DNA of 64,000 nucleotides from Panax quinquefolius (GCA_020205615.1 CM035167.1:57991023-58055022), one strand, 5' to 3'. Positions 1 through 12,615 are shown, counted from the stretch's first letter. Made by a program: numbers and translations. The notes: generated from the sequence alone by a model not told the origin.

Positions 1-415
1 GTATGAACTGGGCCAATTCTATAAGAAGAATAAGGCTATACTTCCCTAAACTACTCATAAATTCAGGATTGTTAAAGGCCAAAATGAACAAAATCATGAG
101 AACCAAATAATGTCTGGAAAGATTCTATGTGAATTACTATTGTCTCGATTTACACAAACGGTTCGACAATTCAAGACATTATGTTCACTGAACAACCAGT
201 AAACCATATAGTCTTTCACAAGGAGAGGTTCAAAGCTAAAAGTCACCTTTCTCTATACAAATGATTCCCAATTCTGTCTCTCTTTGAGTATGCATAACAT
301 TTGCACGAGGATAACAGTCAATATCATTCATGTGGGGGATTGTTAGAGTTTGAGCAGAAATTAAAGTGGGTGTTATTAATTATTTAAAGTGAATCCACAT
401 ATCAATGTGTTCTAC
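1..415 (+). other. Unresolved sequence with a possible copia-type 3' end
   Basis: No reading frame here can be assigned. Near 331-340 a purine-rich stretch (tgtgggggat) is followed at 341 by tgttagagtttgag. This resembles the polypurine tract and LTR start of Ty1/copia elements. The family B LTR then begins at 416, so this would be the flank into which family B inserted. The LTR reading is weak because no second LTR or primer binding site is visible in the window. Confidence 0.3.
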
Positions 416-984
416 TGTGACACCCCCAAATCTGGGTACTTCATTCCCACAAGATTTGGTGTTCATTGTCTAAACATTCATTTCTAACTATCCAAATATA
501 ATAAAATTTAATCAGTAACCATCCCATTAAAGGGTTACATAACTTAATCAATAAATCTCCCAGGTTATCTAACCTTAAAAAAAACAACATACATCAAGGG
601 CAGAAAAATAAATAATTACATCACAATACTTAAAATAAAGTCTGACATCATGAAAGTTAATAAATTTTACAAGTCTTCAACACTTGTTCAATTTTTCTTT
701 CCCTTTGCTAGTGGTTGGTTCATCAACCTTCTCAACTTTAGTTGCAATGATTATATATGCAAGAGTGAGCAAAAAAAATGCTCACTTAAAATGACAATGA
801 ATAATAACATCATAACAATTGCCAATGAATAGGCTCAATAGAACTGATTAATATTCTCTATTAATGACAATCAAGAACTAAAAATAAAATTTGAAATATA
901 TCTGAGGGTCACAAGACCATGAACTATGTCCAAGGTTATAAATATTCTTTCAACTTAAACCTAAATAGTCACACTACTAGAAAA

Positions 985-1290
985 TTGGCCTATAGCGATG
1001 ACGGTCACGACAAATGCGCTATAGGCCAAAAAAGACTGTCATTAAAGGTTTTAGCGACGATTATGCACGACCGTCGCTATAGAAGTCGCTTGGTAAAGCT
1101 TTTAGCTATGGTCTTTTGGCCTATAGCGACGGTCGGCGACCCTAGCTATAGGTCATGTCAAAATTATGTATTTTTACTTTACCAACGGTCGCTGAAAGTT
1201 ATTGCTACGGTCATGACCATAGCTATAGATGTCTATAGCGACGCTCGGCGACCGTCGCTATAGGCCTATGTTTTATAGAATACTATAGCT
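985..1290. repeat. Left subterminal repeat array of CACTA 1
   Basis: Multiple direct and inverted copies of a word close to ctatagcgacggtcggcgac occur at about 990-1265. In this superfamily such subterminal arrays bind the element-encoded transposase. They are CpG-rich against an AT-rich background. An open frame of 114 codons across the array is a by-product of the repeats, not a gene. Confidence 0.75.
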
Positions 1291-1559
1291 ACTACGATTC
1301 GATGACCGTCAAATTATAACCTTTTTTATTTAAAAAAAATTAATTAATAATGCACATTTATTCAACAAACACAAATACAATATAAAATAAAATATAAAAA
1401 AGATTATATAAATCATTTAAAATCATTCACATTACAACATTACAATATAAGAAGATATAATTTACAACATTACAATCTTTCACAATACAATCATTAACGC
1501 AATTTCCTATCAGAACAGTTAAAAAAAGAACTGAGTCTCAAAGCTATATGAAAGAGTTA

Positions 1560-1706
<147 letters not shown>

Positions 1707-1794
1707 TCAAGTGGTTAAAATAAAATCATTTTCATATAGCTTTAAACCAAAAATAAAAAGACAAAATAACATCCACAAACATGAAAAATTTAAT

Positions 1795-3206
1795 TCAATT
1801 CACTGAGGTCAACAATATTAATCCATAACTTAAAATGCATTGCCAAAGAAAACCACCCACAAGAGAAGAGAGGCTCGTCGCAATTTTGATGAGAATAGCA
1901 TCAGTAGGTTTGAGAAGCCTGTTTTACTACTGCTACCTTTTCCAGAATGTAGTGCACATCAGATGTTTAACCATTCATACATAAATACCTTGGAGACTCT
2001 AGTGTAAGTCCATAAAAGAGAAGTGTGGCAAAAGCTGGTACAAAGGATAGTGCAAGCAACCACCTCCAACCAAATCTTGGCATGATGATCTATAGAACAA
2101 CAAAATAATCTAAAGTCCACTCTTTTCCTTTATCTTCAAATAATAAAATAGTTAACCACTAACAGAAGAAAAGGGATAGATATAAGTACTGGAAATTTCT
2201 TTAAACAAAAAATAATGGATACTTCTATATCCAAAAAGAATTATTGGATGTTTCAATTTTGGTTACATTGAAAAAAAATAATGAGTTAATTTCCTAATTT
2301 TTTTCTTCACAGTGATTTTGGCAATAACTTAGAACATTATTTTAGGAGAGGGAAAGGCTGCACTGCAGCACTAATAAGGCCCAAATTGCATTATGCAGCT
2401 AGTGAAATTCATAACCACGCCTCATAACATGGTTATGATGTTTTCCTGCCAACTAGGCTACACCTCATTCTCTATTATGGTCCTCTTGAATAAGAAATAT
2501 CATTCCAGATTCCGATTTGCATATCAACTTATTGATTTCCAAAAATGATTTACTTTTTACTAGGTCTTGGTTTTAATCGAAGGAAAGGAAAAAGGTACCA
2601 ACCAAAACCAAATTGTTGACAGTTGAAAATATCCAGTAAAATCTCTTTAATTCCTACCAATGAATATTTGAAAGGAAAATTTGCCCTCTTGAATAGCAAT
2701 AACTGAAGCTACAGACAAGACAAATAAGTAATGAGGAAGGATAAGATCCTCCACCATATCAGATGTAAGTGGAGATTCACCATTGAGGTAAATGATTTTA
2801 TAATTCAGATTAAACCAAAGAAGTCTTTCTTGCTTGCTTTCTAAATGCAAACAACTCTAGATCCATGTTTCAAGCAAATGGTAGAGAGGGTGAAGTCGGT
2901 GAACATAGAATTAAAGCAAAATTGCAACAACAAAGGTTACTTGGAAGACAATTAGATGTATTGAGGGAATCATGAACATACCCATCTAAGTGCAGCCTCA
3001 ATTATTGTTCCAATTGTCCAGACAGTCGAAAAGATAACCATCCATGTGCCTCTTTTTGGGGCAGGAACAAACTCCAGAAACCAAGATGTATACACAGGCC
3101 CACCTCCCAGATAAATGCCAACCAAAAAATGAAGAATGACCAATAATATATAATTAGGAGAAAAAGCATGAAAAAGAGATGGAGTGAAATGAAGTCCGGC
3201 GAACAC
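1795..3206 (-). pseudogene. Captured fragment of an organic cation/carnitine transporter 7 (NiaP-type MFS) gene
   Basis: The first exon piece (about 3206-2982, minus) reads LGGGPVYTSWFLEFVPAPKR and ends in a tryptophan codon followed directly by a GTATGT donor at 2981. The next exon begins at 2089 after a TATAG acceptor and reads IMPRFGWRWLLALSFVPAF, then ESPRYL. Farther down LLLWVVFFGNAF is recognisable at about 1880-1830. These motifs are characteristic of plant OCT7/NiaP-like members of the major facilitator superfamily, which move nicotinate or organic cations. A genuine-looking intron of 892 bp (2981-2090) is retained, so the capture was from genomic DNA rather than cDNA. The copy is dead: there is an in-frame stop after YLCMNG, internal sequence is missing before the LLLWVVFF motif, and there is a frameshift after FGNAF. 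N- and C-terminal membrane segments are absent. Confidence 0.85.
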
Positions 3207-3333
3207 GAGATGCAGAGTGACTGAGATGGACAGTCCGAATGCTGAAGATGTTGATCGAGTGACTGAGATGAACCCTCGTTATTATCTATGCCTCCCTCGT
3301 TACCTACACCTCCCCTTATGAGATCGAGTAATT

Positions 3334-3429
3334 GAGATGAAGTCGGACGGAGAGATCGACTGACTGAGATGAAGCCGGACGGAGAGATCGACTGACTGAG
3401 ATGAATCCAGATGGAGAGATCGACTGGCA
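3334..3429 (+). repeat. 32-bp tandem repeat, three copies, in CACTA 1
   Basis: Three consecutive 32-bp units begin at 3334, 3366 and 3398. Each opens with gagatgaa and contains gagatcgact. The first two differ by one base (agtcgg versus agccgg) and the third is more diverged. Related sequence lies at 3210-3260. The array is between the captured transporter fragment and the right subterminal repeats. Confidence 0.85.
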
Positions 3430-3499
3430 GAGATGAACCCCTTTAACCCTCGTTATTATCTACGCCTCCCTTATGAGTTATGACCCTCGTTAAAATCCC

Positions 3500-3663
3500 A
3501 AAAAAAAAATTCCTATACCGACGGCCAAACTGTGACCCTCGTAATAGACTACCATCAGAGGCCTATCTGAAGCGGTTAGACTTGAGACCGTCATATATAT
3601 ATATACATATAGCGGCAGATTTGCCGGCCCCGACCGTCGCTAAATCCCGTCGCTATAGATTGA
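3500..3663. repeat. Right subterminal region of CACTA 1
   Basis: It contains ccgacggcc, gaccgtcgct and cccgtcgctatag words in inverted orientation relative to the left array, plus a ta-rich stretch at about 3594-3612. It leads into the terminal inverted repeat ending at 3676. Confidence 0.65.
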
Positions 3664-4674
3664 TTTTCTAGTAGTGTCATAAGACTGTAGGGACTTCCCG
3701 TACTTAGGGGGATCAGCTCTTCGTACCATGTATTATGCACAAACATATAAATACTTCGAGTAAATTATCCCTATAATAGGGTTGTTTATCTCAGTTTTTA
3801 GAATAAAAGTCCACGCCAAAGTAAGTTTAGTTTGGATAAGCTTCAAGGGTAATTTAGAGTTCTACGAACATCAACTAAGGATTAGTTGAATCAAAGGTGT
3901 AATAACAATTCATGGATTTGATAAACAACGAAGTATGAAATAACCATGGATGCTGCAACACTCCAGAAGAAGATGCTGCAACATCACTCTAGAAGAGGAT
4001 GGCATCACTCCAGAAGAGGATGTTGCAACAGGTTCTCAGCCTGATCAAACCCTCAGAGCTGAATTTGAAGTAAGTACTGAGGCTGTGGCTAAGCCTAGGA
4101 AGACAAAGAGAAAGCTTTGTTAAGAAATACATTCGTGTCAATGAAGGAGTATTAAAGGAGGAAGACAAAAGAATATATGCTGAGAAAGGGAAACCCGAAG
4201 CCAGTAAGGAGAATACAACTCGAGTTGAGGGGGAGCTTCCTGAAGTTCCTACACTAGAAAATGCTCCGGCTGAGGGGGAGCTTCTTGAAGTTCAAATGAA
4301 TGACCAAATTGAGGGAAGCCTCACGAAGTTCCTATGTCAGAAAAGGCTACAGCTGAGGAGGAATTGCCAAGAGATCATCATGAACATCCCTTAGTCCCTC
4401 AAGATATCTTAGCTTCTGAAGCTGAAGAAATGGAGAGGGTTGAAGCTGTGGAGGTGGAGAAAATAAAAGAATAAAGAAGAGAAGTGGAAATGATTGATGT
4501 AGTGGAAACTTCAAATGAAGACAGAGAAGAAGAAGAGGATGACGAAGTTGAGATTATTGCAATGGGCTGGGATGGATATAGGAGAGCCAACTACAATCAA
4601 TTGTTCTCCTATCTACCTATGATGCCCTTTCACATAGCCTGAATCCTCAATTCAAAACTTATCCAGCAATCTCT

Positions 4675-6066
4675 ATGCTAGCTCATGAATTCCCAGGCCA
4701 CCTCACTTTTGCCCGAAAGCTGATCACTAATGGTCCCTTTTCAGATAATGGGCATGAAGTACAATCTATTCCCATCTCTTTCAGGGTTAGTTATTGTCCA
4801 CCATCAACCTTCAACCAATTCTATGAATTACCAAGATGGTTGGAAGTGATACTACATCCACTAAATCAATTTCCAGTTACAGAATCCCAACATTTTGTAA
4901 CTGATGAACCAAATGTGCCTAATTTTGTATTGATCCAATCTCCTACCATCTCTCACTCTACGATTATTAATCCTAATCCAATCGTAGAGTCACCTGCTCA
5001 AATCGTCGAGTCACCTCCTCTTGAGACTCAACCTCGCACACCTGCTCCTCCATCAGATATCCCTTCCTCATCAACAAATAAATATTTCGATCTTAATCTT
5101 GCTCTCAACAATATGCAAGATCAATATACTAGAGCCTCTCCTCCAAATAATCATCAACTCCTTGAGCTCATATCAGATCTTCCTACCAAAATGGAGTTGT
5201 CTAAAGCATCTCAGAAGGTGACCAAGGACATACAAGAAGATCTTGAAGTTCACTCAGACCTTGTTCATCTGAGGCTAACTCATTTGATTGATGATGCCAA
5301 CACCCTCCCCATCAATCTAAGTACCGAGCTTACAAAGAAGCTTAGGGAGATCATAAAGGAAATTATTCAGAGTATCAATGAAAGGGATCAAATTCACTTT
5401 CAGGCTGCCAAGAAACACAGGGAAGTAGTTCTCGTTTTGTAGAATACTCAGGAAACCCAAAATAATCTTATGATGGAAAGTCTCACAAGTCTACGAACTT
5501 CAATGAAAGAATTCCAAGTATTTTCCATGGGCCAAATGCAACAAATAGAAACTGTCTTGGCTATTCTACAAAGGAGAGAATCTCGAACTGACTCTCTGCT
5601 CCAAGAAAATCATGAAGACATTGATTACTCCAATAATTAGCTCCACGAGGTCGTCCAAGGCATGACTACACTATCTGAAGACATTCGAACCCTTGATGCG
5701 GACATAAATGGGGATAATAAAGGGGAAGGAGAGAAAGGCAAAGGCAGTGGCAGAGGAAAATTCATTGCTCAATCTTCAAGGAGCCCTCCCGCAAGACAGC
5801 CTCGCCATCAGACTCCATAACCTGAACAATAAATTATCATAGCACAACCGCTAAGGAGTCAAGAGCCATCTCCCAGCTCACAAGGGGTAATCACTACAGG
5901 CCTAAACATGCCAATTGGAGATCCTACATTTATGAACATACACGATCATTGGGAATGGCTAAGTTAAAGCGAGCTGGAAGATATTGCATGGAGAGACGAA
6001 GCCAGCAGGAGAAGGAGAGTTGCAGAGCATGTTAATCCTCGAAGGAGCATAAGGCAGAAGAAATAG
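4675..6066 (+). pseudogene. SIRE-type envelope-like ORF, interrupted by stops
   Basis: An open frame of 255 codons (4675-5442) ends at a TAG. The same frame then continues as coding-like sequence to about 6066, broken by further stops near 5640, 5820 and 5830. The first part is proline-, serine- and threonine-rich (about residues 85-145). The rest is heptad-like and charged, suggesting coiled coil (about residues 160-330), and the tail is very basic. Position fits the family pattern: SIRE/Maximus copia elements carry an extra ORF between pol and the 3' LTR, often called envelope-like, whose function is unproven. I see no signal peptide or membrane segment, so an envelope role is not supported here. 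The assignment rests on position and composition, not on a recognised motif. Confidence 0.5.
4955..4990. repeat. Inverted repeat with 11-bp arms inside the envelope-like ORF
   Basis: ACTCTACGATT at 4955-4965 and its exact reverse complement AATCGTAGAGT at 4980-4990 flank a 14-nt spacer. The word recurs many times in the LTRs of the same element type. Confidence 0.9.
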
Positions 6067-6275
6067 AGATAAGTTGAAACTCATTGTTTATTGATGTAAC
6101 TAAGCTTCATGTAATATCTGTCTTTACAAACATCAATAAACTCATGCTTATTCTCTAGAGATCTCAGTTGCTCACTGACACACTAAGTCATATTTACTTT
6201 CTAGCAACTGCATCTAGAAATTGATAATCATGACACAAATTTCCTTGGTTATGTCAACATCAAATAGGGAGAGAT

Positions 6276-7750
6276 TGTTGTGAGATTACATATTTAAATT
6301 TGATGTTGAAAGTAAATATTCATGATTATATATAAAGTCATTGATGGAATACATGTACAAGGACTTAGTGGTAGATCAAACTTGTTAGGTTGATCTGAGC
6401 TTTTAATGTTTATCATTCTGTAAATGAATGTATAGATGAAAATATCAAAGTTATTAGGTTGATCTATATCTTGAGATGTAATAGATAGGCTTCAACAGAA
6501 TCGTAGTCTATCTAGCAGATCAAAAGATTGCAGAAGCTAAGGCAGAATCGTAGAGCATCGAGAATCGCGGTGGGTCTTCTTTTGAGGGCTTCTCCTAAAA
6601 TCGTAGAGTGGTCTAAACGTCTGTTGAGTCAAACTCAAGAATTATAGAGTGCTCTCGAAATTGTAGAGTCTGCAAGTCAAGCAAGTTGAGATCGTAGTGT
6701 GCCAGTGCTTAAGAGAAATTGTAGTGTTCTCTTCTATCAGTATTGGATCAAGCACCAAGGTGGCAAGACACCACGATCATGATCGTAGAGCATCATCTGT
6801 CTGTATTAGAAGCATCGAGCCTTGCCCATTTGTTTAAGAATAAATCACAAAAAATGTGGAATGGATTAAAAATGTTGAAGTCCTCGAGAGTCCCAATGAC
6901 ACAATAATCATCCTTAGTATATAACAAAGAGACGTATTGAAGAAGCCAAGGAAAGTACTATGGGTCAGCAGAAAATACCTTTTCAGGTGTTAGGTGAGAT
7001 AGCAGTCTGGTGTGTCAGTGGGCCAGACTACTAATCAAAAGTTTTGCAGAAACTCTCCATCGGAGCTTAGAAATGTCAAATGCATTTAATGCTTCAACGG
7101 ATGTCTTCAAACGGATACATTTCAAAGACATCATATATGCAAAACATAAGCAGATGAAAATATCAAGCAAGCACTGAACATAAACGTTGAAGAACACTCA
7201 ATGTTCAACTCTACGATCTGAAAAGAAAGCTTGCTCAGTTACTCATTTCTTTCGAACACAAGCTTAATGGCAACTTAGTAGCACCATTCAAGAACTCAAC
7301 TATCATCAAGTGAAGTAAGAAGTTCCAAGTCAGAAGGACTTGAAGAGTTCTAAGTGAACTGAGAAGTACCAAGTTTGCTGGAATTGAAGAGTTTAATAGT
7401 GAACTAAGAAGCTCCAAGACTGTTGGTCTTTAAGGAATCTGTGAGATTCAAAGATTGTAAAGATATCCTTAGTGGATTTCCTATTTGAGGAGTAGAAGAG
7501 TGGACTAGGAGCTTTGAGTGCTCTGAACCATTTAAAATCACAGTTTCTCTTATATTCTTGTCATAACTGCTATAACTGCCATAACTACTTAACTCCTATT
7601 AACTCGTTATATCTTAAAGGGAAAACAAAGAAATCTCAATTCCGTTGTGTTTAAATCATTATCATAACTAACAAGTATTTTGTAAAAGAAATTTTAAAAT
7701 ATCTATTCAACCCCCCTTCTAGATAACTATTGATCCTCTGGGAACTAGCA
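6276..7750 (+). mobile_element. 3' LTR of the truncated SIRE-type copia element
   Basis: It starts tgttgtgag right after the polypurine tract and ends gggaactagca (about 1475 bp). It contains many copies of an ATCGTAGAGT-like word (for example at about 6500, 6546, 6599, 6692 and 6782, and inverted near 7208). It aligns by eye with the longer copia LTR at about 59810-62803 over shared blocks (acaaggacttag; aggttgatct; caacccccc; ccctctgggaact). It is roughly half that length, so it is a deleted or different subfamily copy. Confidence 0.7.
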
Positions 7751-8439
7751 TAAGTGATTAAATGTCACACATCAAAATCATGCTTTAGGAATAAACTAGA
7801 AAGCATTGAAAAGTAAAATAAACCTTGCTTGAACAATGATAATACGCTAAGGTTACATTTGTTGACTATAAGGAAATAATTTAGGAACTTTGTTCAATGG
7901 TTTGTATCATATAACATAAATAAGATTCAAGAGCTTAATAAAAGATTAAGTAACTTGTGAAATCTTAAAAGTATAACATGATAGCAAAAAATAAACTTTG
8001 TTGAATAATAAAATAACAAAGGTTAAGTAACTTGCATGAACGTAATCAAGTTAGGATACATAAGAGTAAGATTAAGAACTTGCTCAATTGTAAACAAGAT
8101 AGGGTAAACTCAAATAGAGATTAGAGTGTGAAAATATGCCTTGCGTGTAAGCTAAACCGTATAACTTGATTCTCAATATCCTATACACATGTCATCATGA
8201 CATAATTAGTTGCTACATGTTCTCAGTACATAATTAAGTATCTATTTCATGTACGACTTGTAGTCTTAGGTTCAACTACTTGATTAAACCATAACTCTTC
8301 AATTATCACATAATTCATTAATTGTTAATAATATTTTTCATACTTGGTACTATAACACCACAATATGACAATAATCACATTTTTATGATCATAACATCAT
8401 ACTATATTAACAATTACACAATTATATAATAAAAACTAG

Positions 8440-8600
8440 ATTTTCTAGCCAAACTCCTAACTGGCGCTGCAGTGCCCCAGTTTGTACTGGGAATGGCGTT
8501 GCGGCACTGTCGCGCGAGATAAAAGCCTATAACTGGCGCTAAAGCGGTCTCTTTTATACGTAACGCTCTTGTTTTATTCACATAACCGGGCCACATGATG
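8440..8600 (-). other. CpG-rich block within the B(-) LTR
   Basis: A GC-rich stretch in an AT-rich LTR, with repeated ggcgctgcag, ggcgttgcgg and ggcgctaaag words. It occupies the same place as 29470-29665 and 48665-48860 in the plus-strand LTR copies. No gene is evident. Confidence 0.55.
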
Positions 8601-9734
8601 CGATACATGTCAACAAAGTATTTGAGTGGCATAAAAATAAATTTAGTATACATAAAACACATAAACTATACATAAACATAAATTAATTATTCTAATATGT
8701 TTCTAATCATAAAAACAGTATAAACAACAAATTTAAAACCTCTAATTTCACTGTTCTTGCTAATACTTTAGTTTTAGACATTTTTAGAGAAAATAAATTA
8801 CTGTAAATTCATTTTTAACCAAAACATTTACTTTAAATTGCTTTGTTTTCATTTCTTCATGTATTTTCATAATCAATAGTCAATTTATACATTATACTAT
8901 GAATTGAATATCAACTTTGACTCTAAAATAAGCCATATTCATATATATTTCAACAGTAATATAATTTTATCAATATATATCATATTTACATGGATTAAAT
9001 TACTCTAAATCATATACTAAACATATAAAATAGTTTATCAACAAATTATTATATATAAAAATTATATAATCACAATTAACTACCCATATAACTTTTACAG
9101 AGAACTTTTCATACAAAAGAAAAGTAGAACTTTAGAAGGTAGAATTATACCTTTGATTGCTTATTTAAGTTAGCTAGGAGATAAGATTACCCTCTCCTTC
9201 TTCCTTGGTTCTCAAAATCACAACACCTTTCTTCTTTCTTCTTTCTTCTCTCTCTTTCTCTCTCTTTTCTTCTTTGTTCTTCCTTTCTTCTGTTTTTAGG
9301 CTTAAGCCAAAACTTTTAACGTAAAATAAAAGAGACGCAAAAATAAAAATGGACAAGTATCTAATACCCCTACTAAATATTATATAAGTTATGTTTTATT
9401 TTAAATTTAAAAACCATAAGGCCTTGTTTGGCAAAATTAATTATAAATTATGACTTAATCATTCCTTAAGTCTTATTTGGCAAAAACAAGATTAAAATAA
9501 GAATTTCAAAAGCTCTAAGGCCTTGTTTGATAAAACCAAATTAAAACTCCTTTAACTTATTTTAATAACTTATTTATAATATAGTTTTTTGTCACACTTT
9601 ATTTAATTAAATTCCCATATTAAAATTTAATTAAATCCAAGCTAATAACAACTTATTAAATCAATTTGCCACAAAATTATAATTTCCTTATAATTTTATT
9701 TAATAATTTAGTACATTACTTTCACTACAAGAAA

Positions 9735-9990
9735 ACGCTTTAATTCCGACGGAATTAAGGTCGATTGAATGTATTCAGTCGACTTTAATATTAGACCGAC
9801 TGAATATTCGGTCGATATTAAGTCAGTCGGTGTTAATTAATCCTCGACGGACATCAGTCGGATTTAAGCCCTCCTCCTTGGCGCGAAGGTTTCCCGCGAG
9901 CGCGAATATAAAGTCGACAGAATATGTGTTATCCTCGACTGAATAATCCGTCGACATTAGCTTATGGTCGACCGACATAACCTCGACGGA
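9735..9990. repeat. Left subterminal repeats of CACTA 2
   Basis: Repeated words near ttccgacggaatt, cagtcgactt, tcggtcgata, cctcgacgga and ccgtcgacat appear in both orientations. They match the right-hand array at about 13740-14140. Confidence 0.75.
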
Positions 9991-10020
9991 ATTCCGTTGA
10001 GAATAAACCATAAAAACCTA

Positions 10021-10295
10021 ATCAGATTGTTTTCTCCAGCGCCTCCCTCGTCACTCACTCTCTCATTCTCTCTCTCAGTTCAGCTCTCTCACTCACTCTC
10101 TCTCACTAAAAGTCCCTCATTTCAGTCCACCCCACCACCTCACCGGATTCCAACTACTGCCTCCGACGGCCACGCCTCGACGCGACCACGCCTCCGACCA
10201 CCATCTCCGGCCACCAGATTCTTACTATGATGACTACTCCGACGACCTCGCCTCTGACTCTCTCTTTCCGGTCCCTTTTCTCATCTTGTAATTAA
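10021..10295 (+). promoter_or_regulatory. Pyrimidine-rich leader-like region at the start of the CACTA 2 gene zone
   Basis: A CT-rich run (about 10045-10125) followed by a CCG/ACC-rich stretch looks like a plant 5' untranslated leader. It runs up to a possible donor (aaag/gtatat, about 10297), then T-rich intron-like sequence. An 88-codon frame at 9964-10230 crosses it, but nothing shows it is translated. It may be the leader of the transposon's own gene or captured sequence; I cannot tell which. Confidence 0.35.
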
Positions 10296-10769
10296 AGGTA
10301 TATACTGAAATTACTAATTTTTTTAGCTAGGGTTAATATTTATTCTACTGATTTTGATTGGAATTAGTTTAATAAGTTACAATTGCATTTGATTTGGTGT
10401 CATGTGTTAATATATATCATAATCTGGAGTTATAGGGTTTAATAAGTTATAATTACATGTATCTGATTTTGTAAGTTTGGTAGTATAATTTTTGGGGTCA
10501 GCAGTACATGCAATTGCATCTGATTTGGTTCTAATTTGGGGTCAGCAGTCTAATTTGTATCTGATTTGGTTCTGTTTGGCTAGTGAATTTGATGTATCTG
10601 AATTTGGTTCAATTTTTATGCCTTTTGTTGCCATATGAAGTGAAATGCAGTGTGATAAACTTATAATTTGCAGTGTTCTAATTTCTTCCTTTTCCAGCAT
10701 TGTGAATTTTAATTTGTGAATCAATTGAAGACTTCTCTTATTTTGGTTTTGAATATTAATTCCGACGGA

Positions 10770-11340
10770 ATTTCCAACTGAATTCTGTGGAAGTTATAGA
10801 TGATAATAAATAAATATTTAATTAACTATATAAAAGACAATTAGGACTTAGTTTGCCAATAAAACTAAGTAGTAATATTAGAAAACTTAAATAAATTAAT
10901 AAAATAATACAAAAAAATACTAGGAGATTTAAATAACTTTAATAAATTATATAATATAATAAACTTTAAAATAAAAATAAGTTTAATAACATAAAATAAA
11001 TTTAATAAAATAAAATAAATTTACTTTATTATTTAATATAATATAATTAAAAATAAATTAAAAATAAAATAAAATAAATTTACTTTATTATTTAATATAA
11101 TATTATACAAAATAAATAAATAAATAAATAAATTTAATTTAATTTAACTAAATTAAATTAAATTAAAGTAAAACATATAAAATAAAATAAAATAAAATAA
11201 TACAAAAACTAAGTACCACATACTTAGTTTATCATTGGCAAAATAAACTAAGTAGCATTTTCTTAGTTTGCCACAATTTTCAATAAACTCAATAATACTC
11301 TCCCTTTAATCTTCAATACACTTAACGATAAAACACGATA
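10770..11340. repeat. AT-rich low-complexity stretch with aataa runs
   Basis: Runs of (aaat)n and (aaaat)n near 11100-11135 and 11180-11205 lie within nearly pure A/T sequence. Flanking copies of an acttagtttgcc word (about 10847 and 11268) and aactaagta words suggest a decayed miniature element, but I cannot fix its ends. No gene. Confidence 0.5.
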
Positions 11341-11766
11341 CTTTGCAACTTAAAAACCCGTTCGACATTCACTCATTAGGAGTAAATGTCGAATAGTCCC
11401 CAGTTTGGGACTGTTACTGGATGTTATGTCTCTCACTTAGGTCGGTGCCAACACACATGGTGCGTTTTTATAAATTTTGAGGAACTTTCAGCTGGTGTCT
11501 CTACATGTTCTCCGAGTGCATACTTAGACTAAGTTTTCTTGGTCTATTTAGGTATACTTGGAGACCATGGGAAAGTCTTCTTGAAATGTTTTGAAAATAG
11601 TAGAAACGTGCTTAAGATTGGCACTAGTGAGGAGACACAACCAGGAACGGGATAGAAGCCTAACCCCTGTAGAGTGGAGATATAAACTAGGTAAACTAAA
11701 TTCATGCTTGGACCACATTCATGATTATTCTTGATCTAATTGGGTATTTTCTTCAATTAAGGATGG

Positions 11767-12615
11767 ATGCCGAATAGGAGTTGGATGTACTGTGTAGGAT
11801 AAAGATTGATGGGAGGGATTAGTTGATGCGTACCGTGACGGGGTGTCTAATTTTATGAACAAAGCAATAGAACATGCTGATGATCTGAACGGAAAGATGA
11901 GATGCCCGTGCCTCAAGTGTAAGAACATGATATGGAAGACTGTCGATGAAGTGAAATTTGACTTATATTCACGTGGGTTTGTGGATGGGTATTCGATATG
12001 GATTCATCACAGTGAATCAGTTGAGTTTAGAGAATTGTCAGACAGTACTGTAGACCAGTCAGATAACTATGATGGCGTGGAGATGTTGGTAGATGCGTAT
12101 GGCCTTACGAATATTGACTGAGCTAAAAATGAGCCTGCGTCAAGCAATGCTGATCAACAAAAGCCAAATGATTCAGCAGCTGCCTTCTACAAGATGCTAT
12201 CTGAATCAGGGACCCCATTGTATCCTGAACACGACAATCACACCAGGCTTTCTGCAGTGACGAAGCTTTTACACTACAAAAATGAGCATGACTACAGTGA
12301 AAGAGGATTCAATGATTTGCTTGCTATTTTCAGGGAGTTCTTACCTAAGGATAATACCTTGCCCGCGAGTTACTATGAAGTTAAGAAGATGGTTAAGGGG
12401 TTGAATCTTGGGTATGAGAAGATCGATGCTTGGTGAGCAAGATTGTATGTTATACTATGGGAGGACAAAGATAAGGTGCGATGTGTGATATATGCAATTT
12501 GCCTCGATCTGAAAATCACAAAATGTGGGGGGAAGGAGAAACATGTTCCGAAGAAGATATTACGGTACTTTCCTCTTGCGCCGAGGTTGCAACGTCTATT
12601 CATGTCTTCGCATAC
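11767..12615 (+). pseudogene. CACTA transposase (TNP2/TNPD-type) pseudogene, N-terminal part
   Basis: The frame begins near an ATG with NRSWMY, typical of the transposase-associated N-terminal domain. It then shows RCPCLKCKN (about 11905-11930, a CPC-x2-C zinc-binding-like motif) and LYSRGF. After an in-frame stop at 12119-12121, homology continues with ESGTPLYPEHDN, LSAVTKLLHYKNEH and YYEVKKMV, then the words RSKITKCGG, KILRYFPLAPRLQRLF and MSSHT. This is the order seen in En/Spm-type transposases before the DDE catalytic core. The match stops at about 12615, so most of the catalytic domain is gone. Stops and frameshifts also lie at about 11800-11830 and 12434. It cannot encode transposase. 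Confidence 0.85.

Larger units (their letters stand above)
3946..7750 (+). mobile_element. Truncated SIRE/Maximus-type copia element (3' half and 3' LTR)
   Basis: The fragment starts abruptly at about 3946 inside the family B LTR. It carries an envelope-like reading frame region, a polypurine tract (aaatagggagagat, 6262-6275) and a 3' LTR ending at 7750 with ...gggaactagca. The end closely resembles the copia 5' LTR at 62750-62803. Gag, pol and the 5' LTR are missing, so no target duplication can be checked. The family B LTR resumes directly at 7751. Between 3950 and 4670 only degenerate coding-like sequence remains; a repeated glutamate-rich word (gagggggagcttc) occurs at 4228 and 4271. Confidence 0.7.

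Noticed and set aside
919..1263. A 114-codon open frame as a possible protein
   Set aside because: It lies entirely within the CACTA subterminal repeat array; the repeating word keeps the frame open.
2647..2850. A 67-codon minus frame as part of the transporter
   Set aside because: It is inside the intron bounded by the donor at 2981 and acceptor at 2090, and I see no transporter motif in it.
4675..5442. Host gene encoding a proline-rich protein
   Set aside because: The frame continues in decayed form to a copia polypurine tract and 3' LTR, so it belongs to the retroelement.
9174..9356. A Lys/Glu-rich minus frame
   Set aside because: It translates the purine-rich leader of the family B LTR, a low-complexity stretch present in other LTR copies.
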